Source: Pseudomonas sp. CAN1
GTDB taxonomy: Bacteria > Pseudomonadota > Gammaproteobacteria > Pseudomonadales > Pseudomonadaceae
Assembly: GCF_030462585.1 (NCBI RefSeq)
Contig: NZ_JASMRU010000005.1
Span: 12,617-46,587 of the forward strand
Direction of reading: 5' to 3'
DNA length: 33,971 bases
Shown: positions 16,486 to 22,969 of the stretch, piece after piece
Layout of the letters: each line of letters opens with the position of its first letter
Numbering within the stretch: the stretch's first letter is position 1
The notes under the pieces: generated by a model
Told to the model about the DNA's origin: nothing
Database searches by the model: none
What the model saw: only the letters and a program-made list of their open reading frames with translations
Position numbers and translations under genes: made by a program

Positions 16486-17090
16486 GGGTAGACACTCAAG
16501 CTATCGATGGTGTGTTCCCGGCCCGGCAAGCCGTGGCTGCCGATCGCTTCGATCACATCCGGGAGGTAGGGGTAGACGGTGACGATGTCGCCGTCGTATT
16601 GCCCGGAGCCGACGGTGATCCGCCCCTGGGATTCCAGGCTGATATCCAGCCCGATGAGGTGCCGCGTAAGCGGTTTGGCGTCTTCGATGAGGCGCTCCAC
16701 CTCCTGGTACATTTCCTCGCTGATACCGCTGTCGAGCACGCCGATGCGCAGGCGAAAGGTGCCCGGTTCGCCCATGGGCGAACCCTGCCACCACTCGATG
16801 ATTTCGATCAGGTAACCCAGCGGCTCGATCACCCTCCGCAGCGCGGCGATGGTTCCCTTGTGCTGGTGGATGCGGAACGCGGCGGCCACCGCCTTGCGCT
16901 TCACTGCCTCGCTCCATGCCGGGTCCCAGCGATCCACCGACCAGGCCCAGGCCAGGTACGGCAGCAGCGCCACCGGGCAGCGTTGCGGGTCCATCAGCTC
17001 GCGCAGTGGCACCGGTAGATCACCGACCTGCACGTCGGCCAGCACACGCTCCAGCGGCGTCGAGTTGATCGGCAGCAGGCGGCTACTCAT
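16476..17090 (-). CDS. Baseplate protein I (P2 gpI-like)
   Basis: A 204-residue protein of the phage tail formation protein I family, which links the baseplate wedge to the fibres. Signature parts are MSSRLLPINSTPLERVLADV, VPVPLRELMDPQRCPVALLPYLAWAWSVDRWD, and the block HKGTIAALRRVIEPLGY. ATG 17090 overlaps the gpJ stop by eight bases. The in-frame ATG at 17201 lies inside gpJ and its extra residues are unrelated. The stop overlaps the fibre start by ten bases, so J, I and fibre are translationally linked. PA0619 is the positional match. Confidence 0.92.
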   Translation of the reverse strand: MSSRLLPINSTPLERVLADVQVGDLPVPLRELMDPQRCPVALLPYLAWAWSVDRWDPAWSEAVKRKAVAAAFRIHQHKGTIAALRRVIEPLGYLIEIIEWWQGSPMGEPGTFRLRIGVLDSGISEEMYQEVERLIEDAKPLTRHLIGLDISLESQGRITVGSGQYDGDIVTVYPYLPDVIEAIGSHGLPGREHTIDSLSVYPWQ

Positions 17091-17973
17091 CGGAGCCACC
17101 CACGCGGATCTGGTAGCCGCTGCAGTACGCCGCCTGGGTCGCATCGAGCACCACATCCGCTGCCGGCTTGGCCAGCTCGACGCGCTGCACGCCTTCCACA
17201 TGCAGTGCAGCGAACAGCGCGCTGCGGCGGATGTCGCGACCGATGCGACGCTGGGTGGCGATGTAGGTCTGCAGCGAAGCCTCGGCGGCCTGCTGGATCA
17301 ACTCGGCTTCCGGGCCGGGGTAGATGTAGAGCAGCGCATCGACCTGGTAGGGCACGATGGCGGCGGACTGAACGGTGAGGCGGTCGCCCACCGGGCGCAC
17401 ATCCTCGTCGTTCAACGCCTTGCGCACCGCATCCAGCAGGTCGGCAGACGCTGCGCCATTGCCCTCGGAGGACAGCACGCTGACCAGTGCCTCACACGGC
17501 TGCGGGCTGATCGCCGAGACATCGGCGATACGCCCATCGGCGCCGAGGGCGAAGGCCACGTAGGCATTGCGCGGGCCGGCCACCGAGAGCTGGTCGAAGG
17601 CCAGCTGGGTGCGGTTGCGCAGCGAGTCGTCGCCCTCCAGCACGGCCGGAGTCGGCGGCGAGGTCGTGGCATCCGCTTCCTGGATCACCAGGCGCCTGAC
17701 GTTGTAGCCGGCGGCCAGCTGATCCAGGTCGCCCTGGGTGGCGTAGCCGAGCATCACGGCGCGGGCGGCATCGTTGATCCGGGCGCGCAGCAGCAGCTCG
17801 CGGTACGCCGCCAGCTCCAGCAGCTTGACCACCGGATCGGACTCCACCGCCGCCGTCCAGCCTTCGCCCATGGTGCTGCGAAAGTCCGCCAGCAGCTCTT
17901 CATAGAGCGTCTCGTAGTCGAGGCTCTCGACCACCTGCGGCGCGGGCAGCTGGGACAGGTCGATCAGGCTCAT
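17083..17973 (-). CDS. Baseplate wedge protein J (P2 gpJ-like)
   Basis: A 296-residue protein of the baseplate J family (T4 gp6-like), which builds the iris ring controlling sheath contraction. Typical pieces are DLSQLPAPQVVESLDYETLYEELLAD, VVKLLELAAYRELLLRARINDAARAVMLGYA and DLDQLAAGYNVRRL. The C-terminal half has the repeated alpha/beta unit of this family (AVRKALNDEDVRPVGDRL). ATG 17973 overlaps the gpW stop by ATGA. PA0618 is the positional match. Confidence 0.93.
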   Translation of the reverse strand: MSLIDLSQLPAPQVVESLDYETLYEELLADFRSTMGEGWTAAVESDPVVKLLELAAYRELLLRARINDAARAVMLGYATQGDLDQLAAGYNVRRLVIQEADATTSPPTPAVLEGDDSLRNRTQLAFDQLSVAGPRNAYVAFALGADGRIADVSAISPQPCEALVSVLSSEGNGAASADLLDAVRKALNDEDVRPVGDRLTVQSAAIVPYQVDALLYIYPGPEAELIQQAAEASLQTYIATQRRIGRDIRRSALFAALHVEGVQRVELAKPAADVVLDATQAAYCSGYQIRVGGSDE

Positions 17974-18296
17974 GCCGCCACCTCCAGTCCGATCTCATCG
18001 CCCAGGTAGACGCCGCGCAGGCGCAGCGAAACGTTGCCGGCGACCACTGCCACGACCTGCACCGAACTCAGGCGCAGGCGTGGTTCCCAGCGACCGATGG
18101 CGCGGGCCACTTCGGCCTGCACCGCGCCCTTCCAGCCTTCAGTCACCGGCAGGTCGACCATGCGACGCAGGCGACTACCGTACTCGGGGCGCATGCGCCG
18201 ACTGCCCAGCGGGGTGGTGAGGATGTCCTCGATGGATTGCTTCAGGTGCGCCAGCGTGCTCAGCGGCTGGCCGTTGCGTCGATCCATGCCGATCAT
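17970..18296 (-). CDS. Baseplate wedge protein W (P2 gpW, T4 gp25-like)
   Basis: A 108-residue gp25-like protein that joins the wedge to the first sheath ring. The family core is HLKQSIEDILTTPLGSRRMRPEYGSRL, with the EYGSRL turn, then RAIGRWEPRLRL. GGAGG seven bases before supports ATG 18296; a second ATG three codons on is possible. A 16-codon ORF ends across this ATG (18293-18343). Stop overlaps gpJ by ATGA. PA0617 is the positional match. Confidence 0.93.
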   Translation of the reverse strand: MIGMDRRNGQPLSTLAHLKQSIEDILTTPLGSRRMRPEYGSRLRRMVDLPVTEGWKGAVQAEVARAIGRWEPRLRLSSVQVVAVVAGNVSLRLRGVYLGDEIGLEVAA

Positions 18297-18343
18297 GGCC
18301 GCGCCCTCCGTCGCTCAGGGTGCGCACGGGAAAAGTTGCCCAT
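18293..18343 (-). CDS. Possible 16-residue ORF coupled to gpW
   Basis: ATG 18343 has GGAG seven bases before it and opens a 16-residue frame starting MGNFSRAHPERRRA. Its TGA shares bases with the gpW ATG (ATGA). It follows a hairpin that could reduce ribosome or polymerase flow. It may be a coupling leader rather than a functional peptide. I do not recognise it. Confidence 0.25.
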   Translation of the reverse strand: MGNFSRAHPERRRARP

Positions 18344-18364
18344 GGCAGGTCTCCAGAAATGCAG

Positions 18365-18385
18365 AGGCCCGCACGCGGCGGGCCT
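18365..18385 (-). terminator. Hairpin between gpV and gpW
   Basis: Eight-base GC arms at 18365-18372 and 18378-18385 pair around five bases. The minus-strand tail CTGCATTT is not a U-run, so termination would be weak; an RNA-stability or processing role is equally possible. Confidence 0.45.
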
Positions 18386-18406
18386 GGGTGGGAAGTCGAA
18401 GCGACT

Positions 18407-18970
18407 TCAATGGGTGTGGTGGTTGCTGTTGCCGGCGGTGTCCATGATCGAGCCGGTGCTGCTGATGTTGCCGTTCACCGTCAGCGCGCCCTTGATGCTC
18501 ACCGGGCCGGTCAGTTGGATGCTGGCGGCGGTGACATTTACTGCGCCGGGATCGATCACCACCTGCGTCCCGCCGACCTTCACCGTGGCGCTGCCGGCGG
18601 GCATCTGCAGGTCGTAGCGATGCGCCTGCCAGTCGTAGCTGAGCACCGCGCCATCGGGGAAATGCCAGCTCTCGACTTCGCCTCGATTATTCGGAGGCGC
18701 CGAGGCGGCACCGAACAACCCCGGCACGAAGGTGCCCATGGCCGCCATGCCGGACGGGCTGAGCAACACGCCCTGCTCGCCCAGGCTCGGCGCCCGCCAG
18801 TGCCGCGCGACGCCGGCCGCCTGGGCGTGCCAGCGCACCCAGGCGCTGGTCCACTCGCCGGAGCGCACGCGCACCCGCGCCGCCGCCAGGTCCACGGCCA
18901 CCACTTCGCAGGGCATGACCAGGGCGGCGAGCATGCGGTCGTGTTCGGCGCTCACGTAGTCCTGGTTCAT
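18407..18970 (-). CDS. Baseplate spike protein V (P2 gpV-like)
   Basis: A 187-residue spike that pierces the target outer membrane. The OB-fold lies at about 18-95 (VMPCEVVAVDLAAARVRVRSGEWTSAWVRW), followed by a beta-helix shaft of short alternating strands (ATVKVGGTQVVIDPGAVNVTAASIQL). The C-terminus ends GNSNHHTH, the HxH apex that binds iron in P2 gpV. ATG 18970 overlaps the preceding stop by ATGA; the longer frame to 19117 is inside that gene. PA0616 is the match. Confidence 0.93.
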   Translation of the reverse strand: MNQDYVSAEHDRMLAALVMPCEVVAVDLAAARVRVRSGEWTSAWVRWHAQAAGVARHWRAPSLGEQGVLLSPSGMAAMGTFVPGLFGAASAPPNNRGEVESWHFPDGAVLSYDWQAHRYDLQMPAGSATVKVGGTQVVIDPGAVNVTAASIQLTGPVSIKGALTVNGNISSTGSIMDTAGNSNHHTH

Positions 18971-19497
18971 GGCGCGGCTCCCGGGTCGAAGTAATCGTCC
19001 TCGTGACCGGGCCCGGTCTGCGGGTCGAAGCCGAGCCTGAGGCTGCCCGGCGGCTGGTTTTCCCAGGGCCACTCGGTCTCGCCCAGCAGCACCGGCTGCT
19101 GCCACTCCACCCGCCACACGCGGCAGGTTGCGAGCGCCGGATTGTCGAGCTCCGGCTGGGCCTGGATGAAGCTCACCGGCTCCAGCTCCAGCCCCCAGTT
19201 CTGTGCGCGCAGCAGCACCGCCAGAGCGGCGACATTACGTAGCGCCAGCGCTTCCGCTGCGGCGTCATCGCGCGTCACCAGCAGGCGCGCCTGCAGCCGA
19301 CAGATCAGCGCCGTCTGGCCATTACCGGGGTCGCGCCCCGGCAGCATGCCAGCGTACTCCAGCGCCAGCGCAGGGAGCGTCGCCGGAGCCTGCTTCAGCG
19401 GGCCGCGCAGGAAGGTGCCGATCTCGGTCAGTCGCTCAGTCAGCGTCTGCTCGACTGCATCGAGCAGCAGCGCCAGGGTCAAAGGTTGTTCGGACAT
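18967..19497 (-). CDS. Conserved tailocin protein (PA0615-like), function unknown
   Basis: A 176-residue protein between holin and spike, the place of PAO1 PA0615. It starts MSEQPLTLALLLDAVEQTL and has no membrane segment or signal. The second half (PVSFIQAQPELDNPALATCRVWRVEWQQPVLLGE) alternates hydrophobic and polar residues as a beta-sheet protein would, and resembles short phage tail completion proteins in length and style; this is inference. ATG 19497 is chosen over 19518 because it gives the simple MSEQPLTL start. The stop overlaps gpV by ATGA, so it is coupled to the baseplate block. Confidence 0.75.
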   Translation of the reverse strand: MSEQPLTLALLLDAVEQTLTERLTEIGTFLRGPLKQAPATLPALALEYAGMLPGRDPGNGQTALICRLQARLLVTRDDAAAEALALRNVAALAVLLRAQNWGLELEPVSFIQAQPELDNPALATCRVWRVEWQQPVLLGETEWPWENQPPGSLRLGFDPQTGPGHEDDYFDPGAAP

Positions 19498-19514
19498 ATC
19501 GTCTCCTTGCAGCT

Positions 19515-19859
19515 TCACTCCTGCCTACCCTCGCTCGGCGGCAGTTCGCAGACACCCAGGCGTTTCGCCGCCCAGCGTTCATAGAGGCCGACGGCGATCT
19601 CCGCACCGGCCGCCGCGGTCAGGCTGCCGATGGCCGCGGCCAGGGTCAGCGAGGCGCCGCAGGACATGGCGAGGAACATCACCGCCATGCCGCAGACGAT
19701 AGAAGCGCCCGAGCGCAGCGCCAGGCGCCGCAGCAGCCGCCAGCCGCCCAGGCCCGCCTTGTCGGCGCGCCACATTTCACCGCTGATGCCGCCCGCGACA
19801 GCGAGCAGGATCAGCCCCCACAAAGGCACGTCGGCCAGGGTCTGAGGTTCGTTGCCCAT
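19515..19859 (-). CDS. Holin (PA0614-like)
   Basis: A 114-residue membrane protein with three predicted helices: about 13-29 (LWGLILLAVAGGISGEM), 51-67 and 70-91. A short charged loop separates the first two and the C-terminal tail is polar. This is the class I holin layout. It would open the inner membrane for the endolysin, which is encoded more than 11 kb downstream at the far end of the operon. ATG 19859 follows AAGGTG by six bases. It is the first gene behind the P-box promoter, as PA0614 is in PAO1. Confidence 0.85.
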   Translation of the reverse strand: MGNEPQTLADVPLWGLILLAVAGGISGEMWRADKAGLGGWRLLRRLALRSGASIVCGMAVMFLAMSCGASLTLAAAIGSLTAAAGAEIAVGLYERWAAKRLGVCELPPSEGRQE

Positions 19860-19984
19860 TGGCTCACCTTGGATAAAGACGCCCGCGAACGGGCGAAACC
19901 GGCGGCTATCAGCCAACCGGGAATGACTGCCGGCGCGGCCGCCGGCCACCCGCCGCGAAGGCGGATCGAAAAAACGCGGGCATG

Positions 19985-20013
19985 AAAAAGCCCGGCTCAG
20001 TGGCCGGGCTTTT
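19985..20013. terminator. Terminator-like hairpin in the holin operon leader
   Basis: Eight-base arms at 19989-19996 and 20003-20010 pair around six bases; minus-strand Ts follow at 19989-19985, plus-strand Ts at 20011-20013. It stands between the putative P-box promoter and the holin ATG, so it would end the tailocin transcript early unless overcome. Confidence 0.7.
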
Positions 20014-20064
20014 CGGTGTTTCGCGTTGTGCTCCCTGGGGACGCACCTTTACAAGAATGACTAC

Positions 20065-20140
20065 TTTTTACCCCCCGATTCCCGCCGGAACAAGGCTTCT
20101 CGGGGAATGCGCTGCAATACACAGATGACACACCGCAATG
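20065..20140 (-). promoter_or_regulatory. PrtN P-box and promoter for the tailocin structural operon
   Basis: On the minus strand ATTG occurs at 20139-20136 and again at 20118-20115, with a related ATTC at 20108-20105. These are spaced 21 and 10 bases, on one DNA face, and the first is followed by CGGTGT. This fits the pyocin P-box, described as several repeats of ATTG-nn(n)-GT-nn(n). Downstream, TTGTTC (20093-20088) and TAAAAA (20070-20065) are 17 bases apart, a weak promoter of the kind an activator helps. The holin gene lies about 200 bases on. Confidence 0.6.
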
Positions 20141-20175
20141 TGATGTCGAAACGCAGAAATCCAGAGTCGGAAATT

Positions 20176-20649
20176 TCAGAGAGCCTTGCTCATCAGCACG
20201 GTGGTGAAGCCGCTGTGCCACTCCTCGTCGGGGTAGAAATCGGCCTCCGCATAGCCGTGCTTGCCGTAGAAGGCGCGCGACTGGTGGTTGAAGGTGTCGG
20301 TCTCCAGACGAACACATGCATACCCCTCGCGGACGATGGCGGCCTCTGCGTGATGCAGCAGTGCTGCTCCGATTCCCAGGCGTTGGTGACGGGGAGAAAC
20401 ATGCAGGGCATCGATGAAGTCGTCGCGCCAATCGAGCAGGCCGACCACCTCGCCAGCAATGCAGGCGATCGCGAAATGCGCCAGGCGCTCGCGCACATAA
20501 GCAGAGGTGCGCGCGGAGGACTCAAAGCGCGCGACGGCTTCGGCGCAGAGTGCGGGCTTCCAGGTGGCTTCGTAGGTTTCGCTCAGGATGCGCAGGATGG
20601 CGTCGGTGTCGGCGGACTCGGCGCAGCGAATCAGGGGTGGTGTCGTCAT
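20176..20649 (-). CDS. GNAT-family N-acetyltransferase
   Basis: A 157-residue GNAT acetyltransferase. Motif A, the acetyl-CoA pyrophosphate loop, is HVSPRHQRLGIGAALLHHAE, with Q89-R90-x-G-x-G. The later RLETDTFNHQSRAFYGKHGY is the usual C-terminal signature, with NHQSRAFYGKHGY as motif B. The substrate cannot be told; small-molecule or protein amines are typical. ATG 20649 gives MTTPPLIRCAESAD; the longer frame to 20688 overlaps a terminator. It stands between a strong hairpin (20681-20716) and the P-box, so it is insulated from both neighbouring tailocin transcripts. I do not recall an equivalent in the PAO1 pyocin locus. It looks like cargo. Confidence 0.88.
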   Translation of the reverse strand: MTTPPLIRCAESADTDAILRILSETYEATWKPALCAEAVARFESSARTSAYVRERLAHFAIACIAGEVVGLLDWRDDFIDALHVSPRHQRLGIGAALLHHAEAAIVREGYACVRLETDTFNHQSRAFYGKHGYAEADFYPDEEWHSGFTTVLMSKAL

Positions 20650-20680
20650 GGGCCGCGAGCATAGCTCATGGGCACGCGCG

Positions 20681-20716
20681 AAAAACACGAAGCCCGGCGC
20701 AGGGCCGGGCTTCGTG
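20681..20716 (-). terminator. Strong terminator after the ptrB operon
   Basis: Thirteen-base perfect arms at 20686-20698 and 20704-20716 around five bases, with five Ts following on the minus strand (20685-20681). It closes the ptrB / Q-like operon ahead of the GNAT gene. Confidence 0.88.
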
Positions 20717-20732
20717 GGCAGAGGGGAAAGGA

Positions 20733-21092
20733 TCAGGCGAAGCGACGCATCAGCCGTGACTGAATGCTTTGGTGCGCCACATGCAGGCGCAGGTAAAAGG
20801 TGTTGCGGCTGCAGCGGCAGTGCCGGTACTTCTGCGAGGCCTCGCTGTCACGATTGAGGTAGTGCTCGGTGACCACGTCCTTCTGCTCGTCGGGCAGGTG
20901 GTTGATGATCAGATCCAGTTCGGCAACGCGATCGAGGATCACCTTGCTGCCCCGTGTGCCGCGAATCATCTCGCCCTTGTTGGCCATCATCATCGCCAGC
21001 AGGTTGCCGCCGGCATAACCGCCGCCGGCGCTGCCCGGGCTGTGCATCTCTTCGGCCCAAAGCTTGAGCATTTCATCGATGGGTTTGATCAC
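20733..21092 (-). CDS. PA0613-like protein, putative Q-type antiterminator or HTH regulator
   Basis: A 119-residue cytoplasmic protein. A GTG at 21092 with GGAGG six bases before gives VIKPIDEMLKLWAEEMHS. A glycine-rich stretch (SPGSAGGGYAGGN) precedes a helical half. The C-terminal NHLPDEQKDVVTEHYLNRD, then RHCRCSRNTFYLRLHVAHQS, looks like a sigma region 4-type helix-turn-helix of the kind found in phage Q (82-like), ArpU and RinA regulators. I infer DNA binding near promoters, not a proven role. It lies downstream of ptrB by 19 bases and is cotranscribed, so it should be PrtR-controlled. Position matches PAO1 PA0613, which I know only as hypothetical. Confidence 0.6.
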   Translation of the reverse strand: MIKPIDEMLKLWAEEMHSPGSAGGGYAGGNLLAMMMANKGEMIRGTRGSKVILDRVAELDLIINHLPDEQKDVVTEHYLNRDSEASQKYRHCRCSRNTFYLRLHVAHQSIQSRLMRRFA

Positions 21093-21111
21093 GGCGTTCC
21101 TCCGGCGCGGC

Positions 21112-21321
21112 TCAGTGCCGACGCTCCAGTTCATCCAGGGCCTGGCAGTCGAAGCAGCGGGTACAGCCCGGCGCAGCCAGGCGGCGCGCCGGCGGGATAT
21201 CGTCACCGCAGTCTTCGCAGAACTCGGCGGAGCTGATCGCCGCCGAGGAGCGACGGCTGTGCAGCATGTCCTCGATGCGCTCCAGCATCAGGTCGTTGGC
21301 GTAGTCGGCGATATCAGCCAC
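21112..21321 (-). CDS. ptrB: PtrB, DksA/TraR-type zinc-finger protein
   Basis: A 69-residue protein with a four-cysteine zinc finger, CEDCGDDIPPARR then CTRCFDCQ, the TraR/DksA signature. Before it is a short coiled segment (DYANDLMLERIEDMLHSRR). TraR-like proteins bind RNA polymerase through the secondary channel. In P. aeruginosa PtrB (PA0612) is under PrtR repression and represses type III secretion during DNA damage. The start is a GTG at 21321 with GGAGGT six bases before. A 22-codon ORF ends just inside this gene. It is divergent from prtR, matching PAO1 order. Confidence 0.87.
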   Translation of the reverse strand: MADIADYANDLMLERIEDMLHSRRSSAAISSAEFCEDCGDDIPPARRLAAPGCTRCFDCQALDELERRH

Positions 21322-21382
21322 GGCTCACCTCCGCCGGGGCGGTAGGTTCGGGCTGCATCGCGCAGTTCAGGTGTTGGTTCAT
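21314..21382 (-). CDS. Possible 22-residue leader ORF coupled to ptrB
   Basis: ATG 21382 follows AGGAGG by a good distance and opens MNQHLNCAMQPEPTAPAEVS, 22 residues in all. Its stop lies a few bases inside ptrB (stop 21316-21314, ptrB GTG 21321-21319), so the ptrB ribosome site is inside this ORF. Translation here would gate ptrB. The peptide is not recognised. An open frame continues upstream to 21604 but its composition looks random. Confidence 0.4.
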   Translation of the reverse strand: MNQHLNCAMQPEPTAPAEVSRG

Positions 21383-21733
21383 GAGGGTCCTCCTGGCGAC
21401 ATGCCCTCCGTGGTCGCCGAGCCTTCGGCCGCCTGGGGTGGTCAGTCGCGAACTAGTGATCGCGGGCGCCGACTCGTCGGACGGCATCCCTTGCCGGTAC
21501 ACGGGCAGCGCCTCCCTGGCCTGCCCGCGTCCTCCAGCCTGCCGCCGCTCGTTGCGGCCTGCAGGCAACCCGCGGCGTCCTTGTCGCGGTGAGGGGGAAG
21601 CCACTGCCTCCCTTCAGCCGAACCGGGTTTGCTCTGTCCGGTGGGCTGCTGGCTTTTATGATTACAACCATAGCTATATCAAGTCAACACCAAAGCTATT
21701 TACACGCTACAACCCAGGAGGTAGAGTGCCGCC
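21383..21733. promoter_or_regulatory. Divergent prtR / ptrB control region and ptrB leader
   Basis: The prtR side (21650-21715) is AT-rich and holds the operator-like repeat. A leftward TTGACT (21687-21682) with TAATCA 17 bases on (21664-21659) is a weak candidate for the ptrB promoter; a rightward TATATC (21675-21680) could be the prtR -10. From 21383 to about 21650 I see only GC-rich sequence on the ptrB leader side, with no supported gene. Confidence 0.4.
21663..21679. promoter_or_regulatory. Putative PrtR operator upstream of prtR
   Basis: TACAAC, four bases, GCTATAT. The same 6+7 base pattern occurs exactly at 22569-22585 before prtN, over its -10 box. Here it covers the rightward TATATC. 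A looser third copy (CAAC, six bases, GCTATTT) lies at 21685-21701. Shared control of both promoters by PrtR is inferred from this match. Confidence 0.5.
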
Positions 21734-22504
21734 ATGGACAAGACTCCCTCATCGACGCTGGCCGACCGCCTGAAACAGGCGATGGCCTCGCGCAACCTCA
21801 AGCAGGAAACCCTGGCCGAAGCCGCCGGGGTTTCGCAGAACACCATCCACAAGCTGACCTCGGGCAAGGCGCAGAGCACGCGCAAGCTGATCGAGATCGC
21901 CAGCGCGCTGGGGGTCTCGCCGACCTGGCTGGCCACCGGCGAAGGCACGCCGACACCGGGCGCCAGCGCACCTGCGCCGCGCCCGGCCGATGGCAGCCCG
22001 CTGCGACTGGAACCGCTGCACCCATGGGATAGCGACACACCGCTGGACGAGGACGAAGTGGAACTACGCCTGTACAAGGAAGTGGAACTGGCGGCCGGCG
22101 CCGGCCGCACCGCAGTGCGCGAGATAGAGGGGCGCAAGCTGCGTTTCTCGTATGCCACGCTGCGTGCCGCGGGAGTCGATCCGGCGGCGGCGATCTGCGC
22201 CCAGCTCACCGGCAACAGCATGGAGCCGCTGATCATGGATGGCTCCACCATCGGCATCGACACGGCCACCACGCACATCACCGACGGCGAGATCTACGCC
22301 CTGGAACACGAGGGCATGCTGCGGGTGAAGTTCGTCTACCGCCTGCCCGGCGGCGGCATCCGCCTGCGCAGCTTCAACCGCGACGAATACCCCGACGAGG
22401 AGTACCCGCCGGAGCAGTTCGACAGCGGGCAGATCCGCATGATCGGCTGGGTGTTCTGGTGGTCCACCGTGCGCCATCGCCGGGCGCCGACCCTGGTGCG
22501 CTGA
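21734..22504 (+). CDS. prtR: PrtR, CI/LexA-type tailocin repressor
   Basis: A 256-residue repressor. Residues 8-65 are an HTH_3 DNA-binding domain (TLAEAAGVSQNTIHKLTSGK). An acidic, proline-rich linker follows to about 110. Residues about 115-245 are an S24 peptidase domain with catalytic S162 in GNSMEPLIMDG and K199 in MLRVKFVY; A121-G122 or A123-G124 is the likely self-cleavage bond. RecA filaments formed after DNA damage should trigger cleavage and release prtN, as known for P. aeruginosa PrtR. AGGAGGT precedes ATG 21734. It is divergent from ptrB and followed by a terminator, so prtN has a separate promoter. Confidence 0.93.
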   Translation: MDKTPSSTLADRLKQAMASRNLKQETLAEAAGVSQNTIHKLTSGKAQSTRKLIEIASALGVSPTWLATGEGTPTPGASAPAPRPADGSPLRLEPLHPWDSDTPLDEDEVELRLYKEVELAAGAGRTAVREIEGRKLRFSYATLRAAGVDPAAAICAQLTGNSMEPLIMDGSTIGIDTATTHITDGEIYALEHEGMLRVKFVYRLPGGGIRLRSFNRDEYPDEEYPPEQFDSGQIRMIGWVFWWSTVRHRRAPTLVR

Positions 22505-22523
22505 GGACTTCGCGAATGAACAG

Positions 22524-22545
22524 ACCCCGCTTCGGCGGGGTTTTT
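22524..22545 (+). terminator. prtR terminator
   Basis: CCCCGC (22525-22530), a TTCG tetraloop, GCGGGG (22535-22540) and five Ts. It separates prtR from the prtN promoter. Confidence 0.9.
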
Positions 22546-22557
22546 CTTGCGCGCCGA

Positions 22558-22586
22558 TTGAAGAGAAATACAACTTTTGCTATATT
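22558..22586 (+). promoter_or_regulatory. prtN promoter with overlapping PrtR operator
   Basis: TTGAAG (22558-22563), a 17-base spacer and TATATT (22581-22586) make a good sigma-70 promoter, the best one in the tailocin locus. The operator-like TACAAC-N4-GCTATAT at 22569-22585 overlaps the spacer and -10, the right place for repression by blocking polymerase. Confidence 0.65.
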
Positions 22587-22624
22587 TACTCCTGTCGCCA
22601 CCACCATCGGAACAGGAGAGTCCC

Positions 22625-22951
22625 ATGCAGCCGACCGCAGAAGTCCGCCACGCCCCGCGCCCGGAAACCGTGAGCCTGGTCTACCAGATTTTCGGGGATG
22701 TCCTGGTGCCGCTGGAGCAGGTGCGCGAGCGCTGGTTCCGCAACCTGAACCGGGAGAATTTCAGCAAGGCGCTGTCCTGCGGGCGCATCGCCCTGCCGGT
22801 GACCACGCTGGACGACAGCCACAAGGCGATGCAGTACGTCGCGGTGGATCACCTGGCGGCCTATGTGGAAGAACGCTCGCAGAAGGCGGATGCCGCCCTC
22901 GCCCAGCGCAAGGCGAGCGTGCAGGTGATGGAGGCGCGGCAGGCGGGGTGA
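22625..22951 (+). CDS. prtN: PrtN, tailocin transcription activator
   Basis: A 108-residue PrtN-family activator. The conserved core is [20 protein letters not shown] then [17 protein letters not shown], followed by [20 protein letters not shown] and the helical [17 protein letters not shown]. PrtN binds P-boxes and turns on pyocin genes in P. aeruginosa. ATG 22625 ([14 protein letters not shown]) follows AGGAGAG; a longer in-frame start at 22577 overlaps the promoter and is rejected. It points toward trpE and ends ahead of a REP pair and a shared terminator. PrtR repression is inferred from the operator match. Confidence 0.9.
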   Translation: MQPTAEVRHAPRPETVSLVYQIFGDVLVPLEQVRERWFRNLNRENFSKALSCGRIALPVTTLDDSHKAMQYVAVDHLAAYVEERSQKADAALAQRKASVQVMEARQAG

Positions 22952-22969
22952 AGTTGGGGGGGTGGGGTT

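Noticed and set aside
21314-21604. A 96-codon frame upstream of and overlapping ptrB
   Set aside because: Only its last 22 codons follow a ribosome site. The earlier part is Arg/Gly/Pro-rich with no recognisable motif, so only the short ORF is reported.
6688-22951. Possible intact prophage
   Set aside because: No integrase, replication, terminase, portal or capsid genes are present; gene content is tail, lysis and regulation only, so this is a tailocin.
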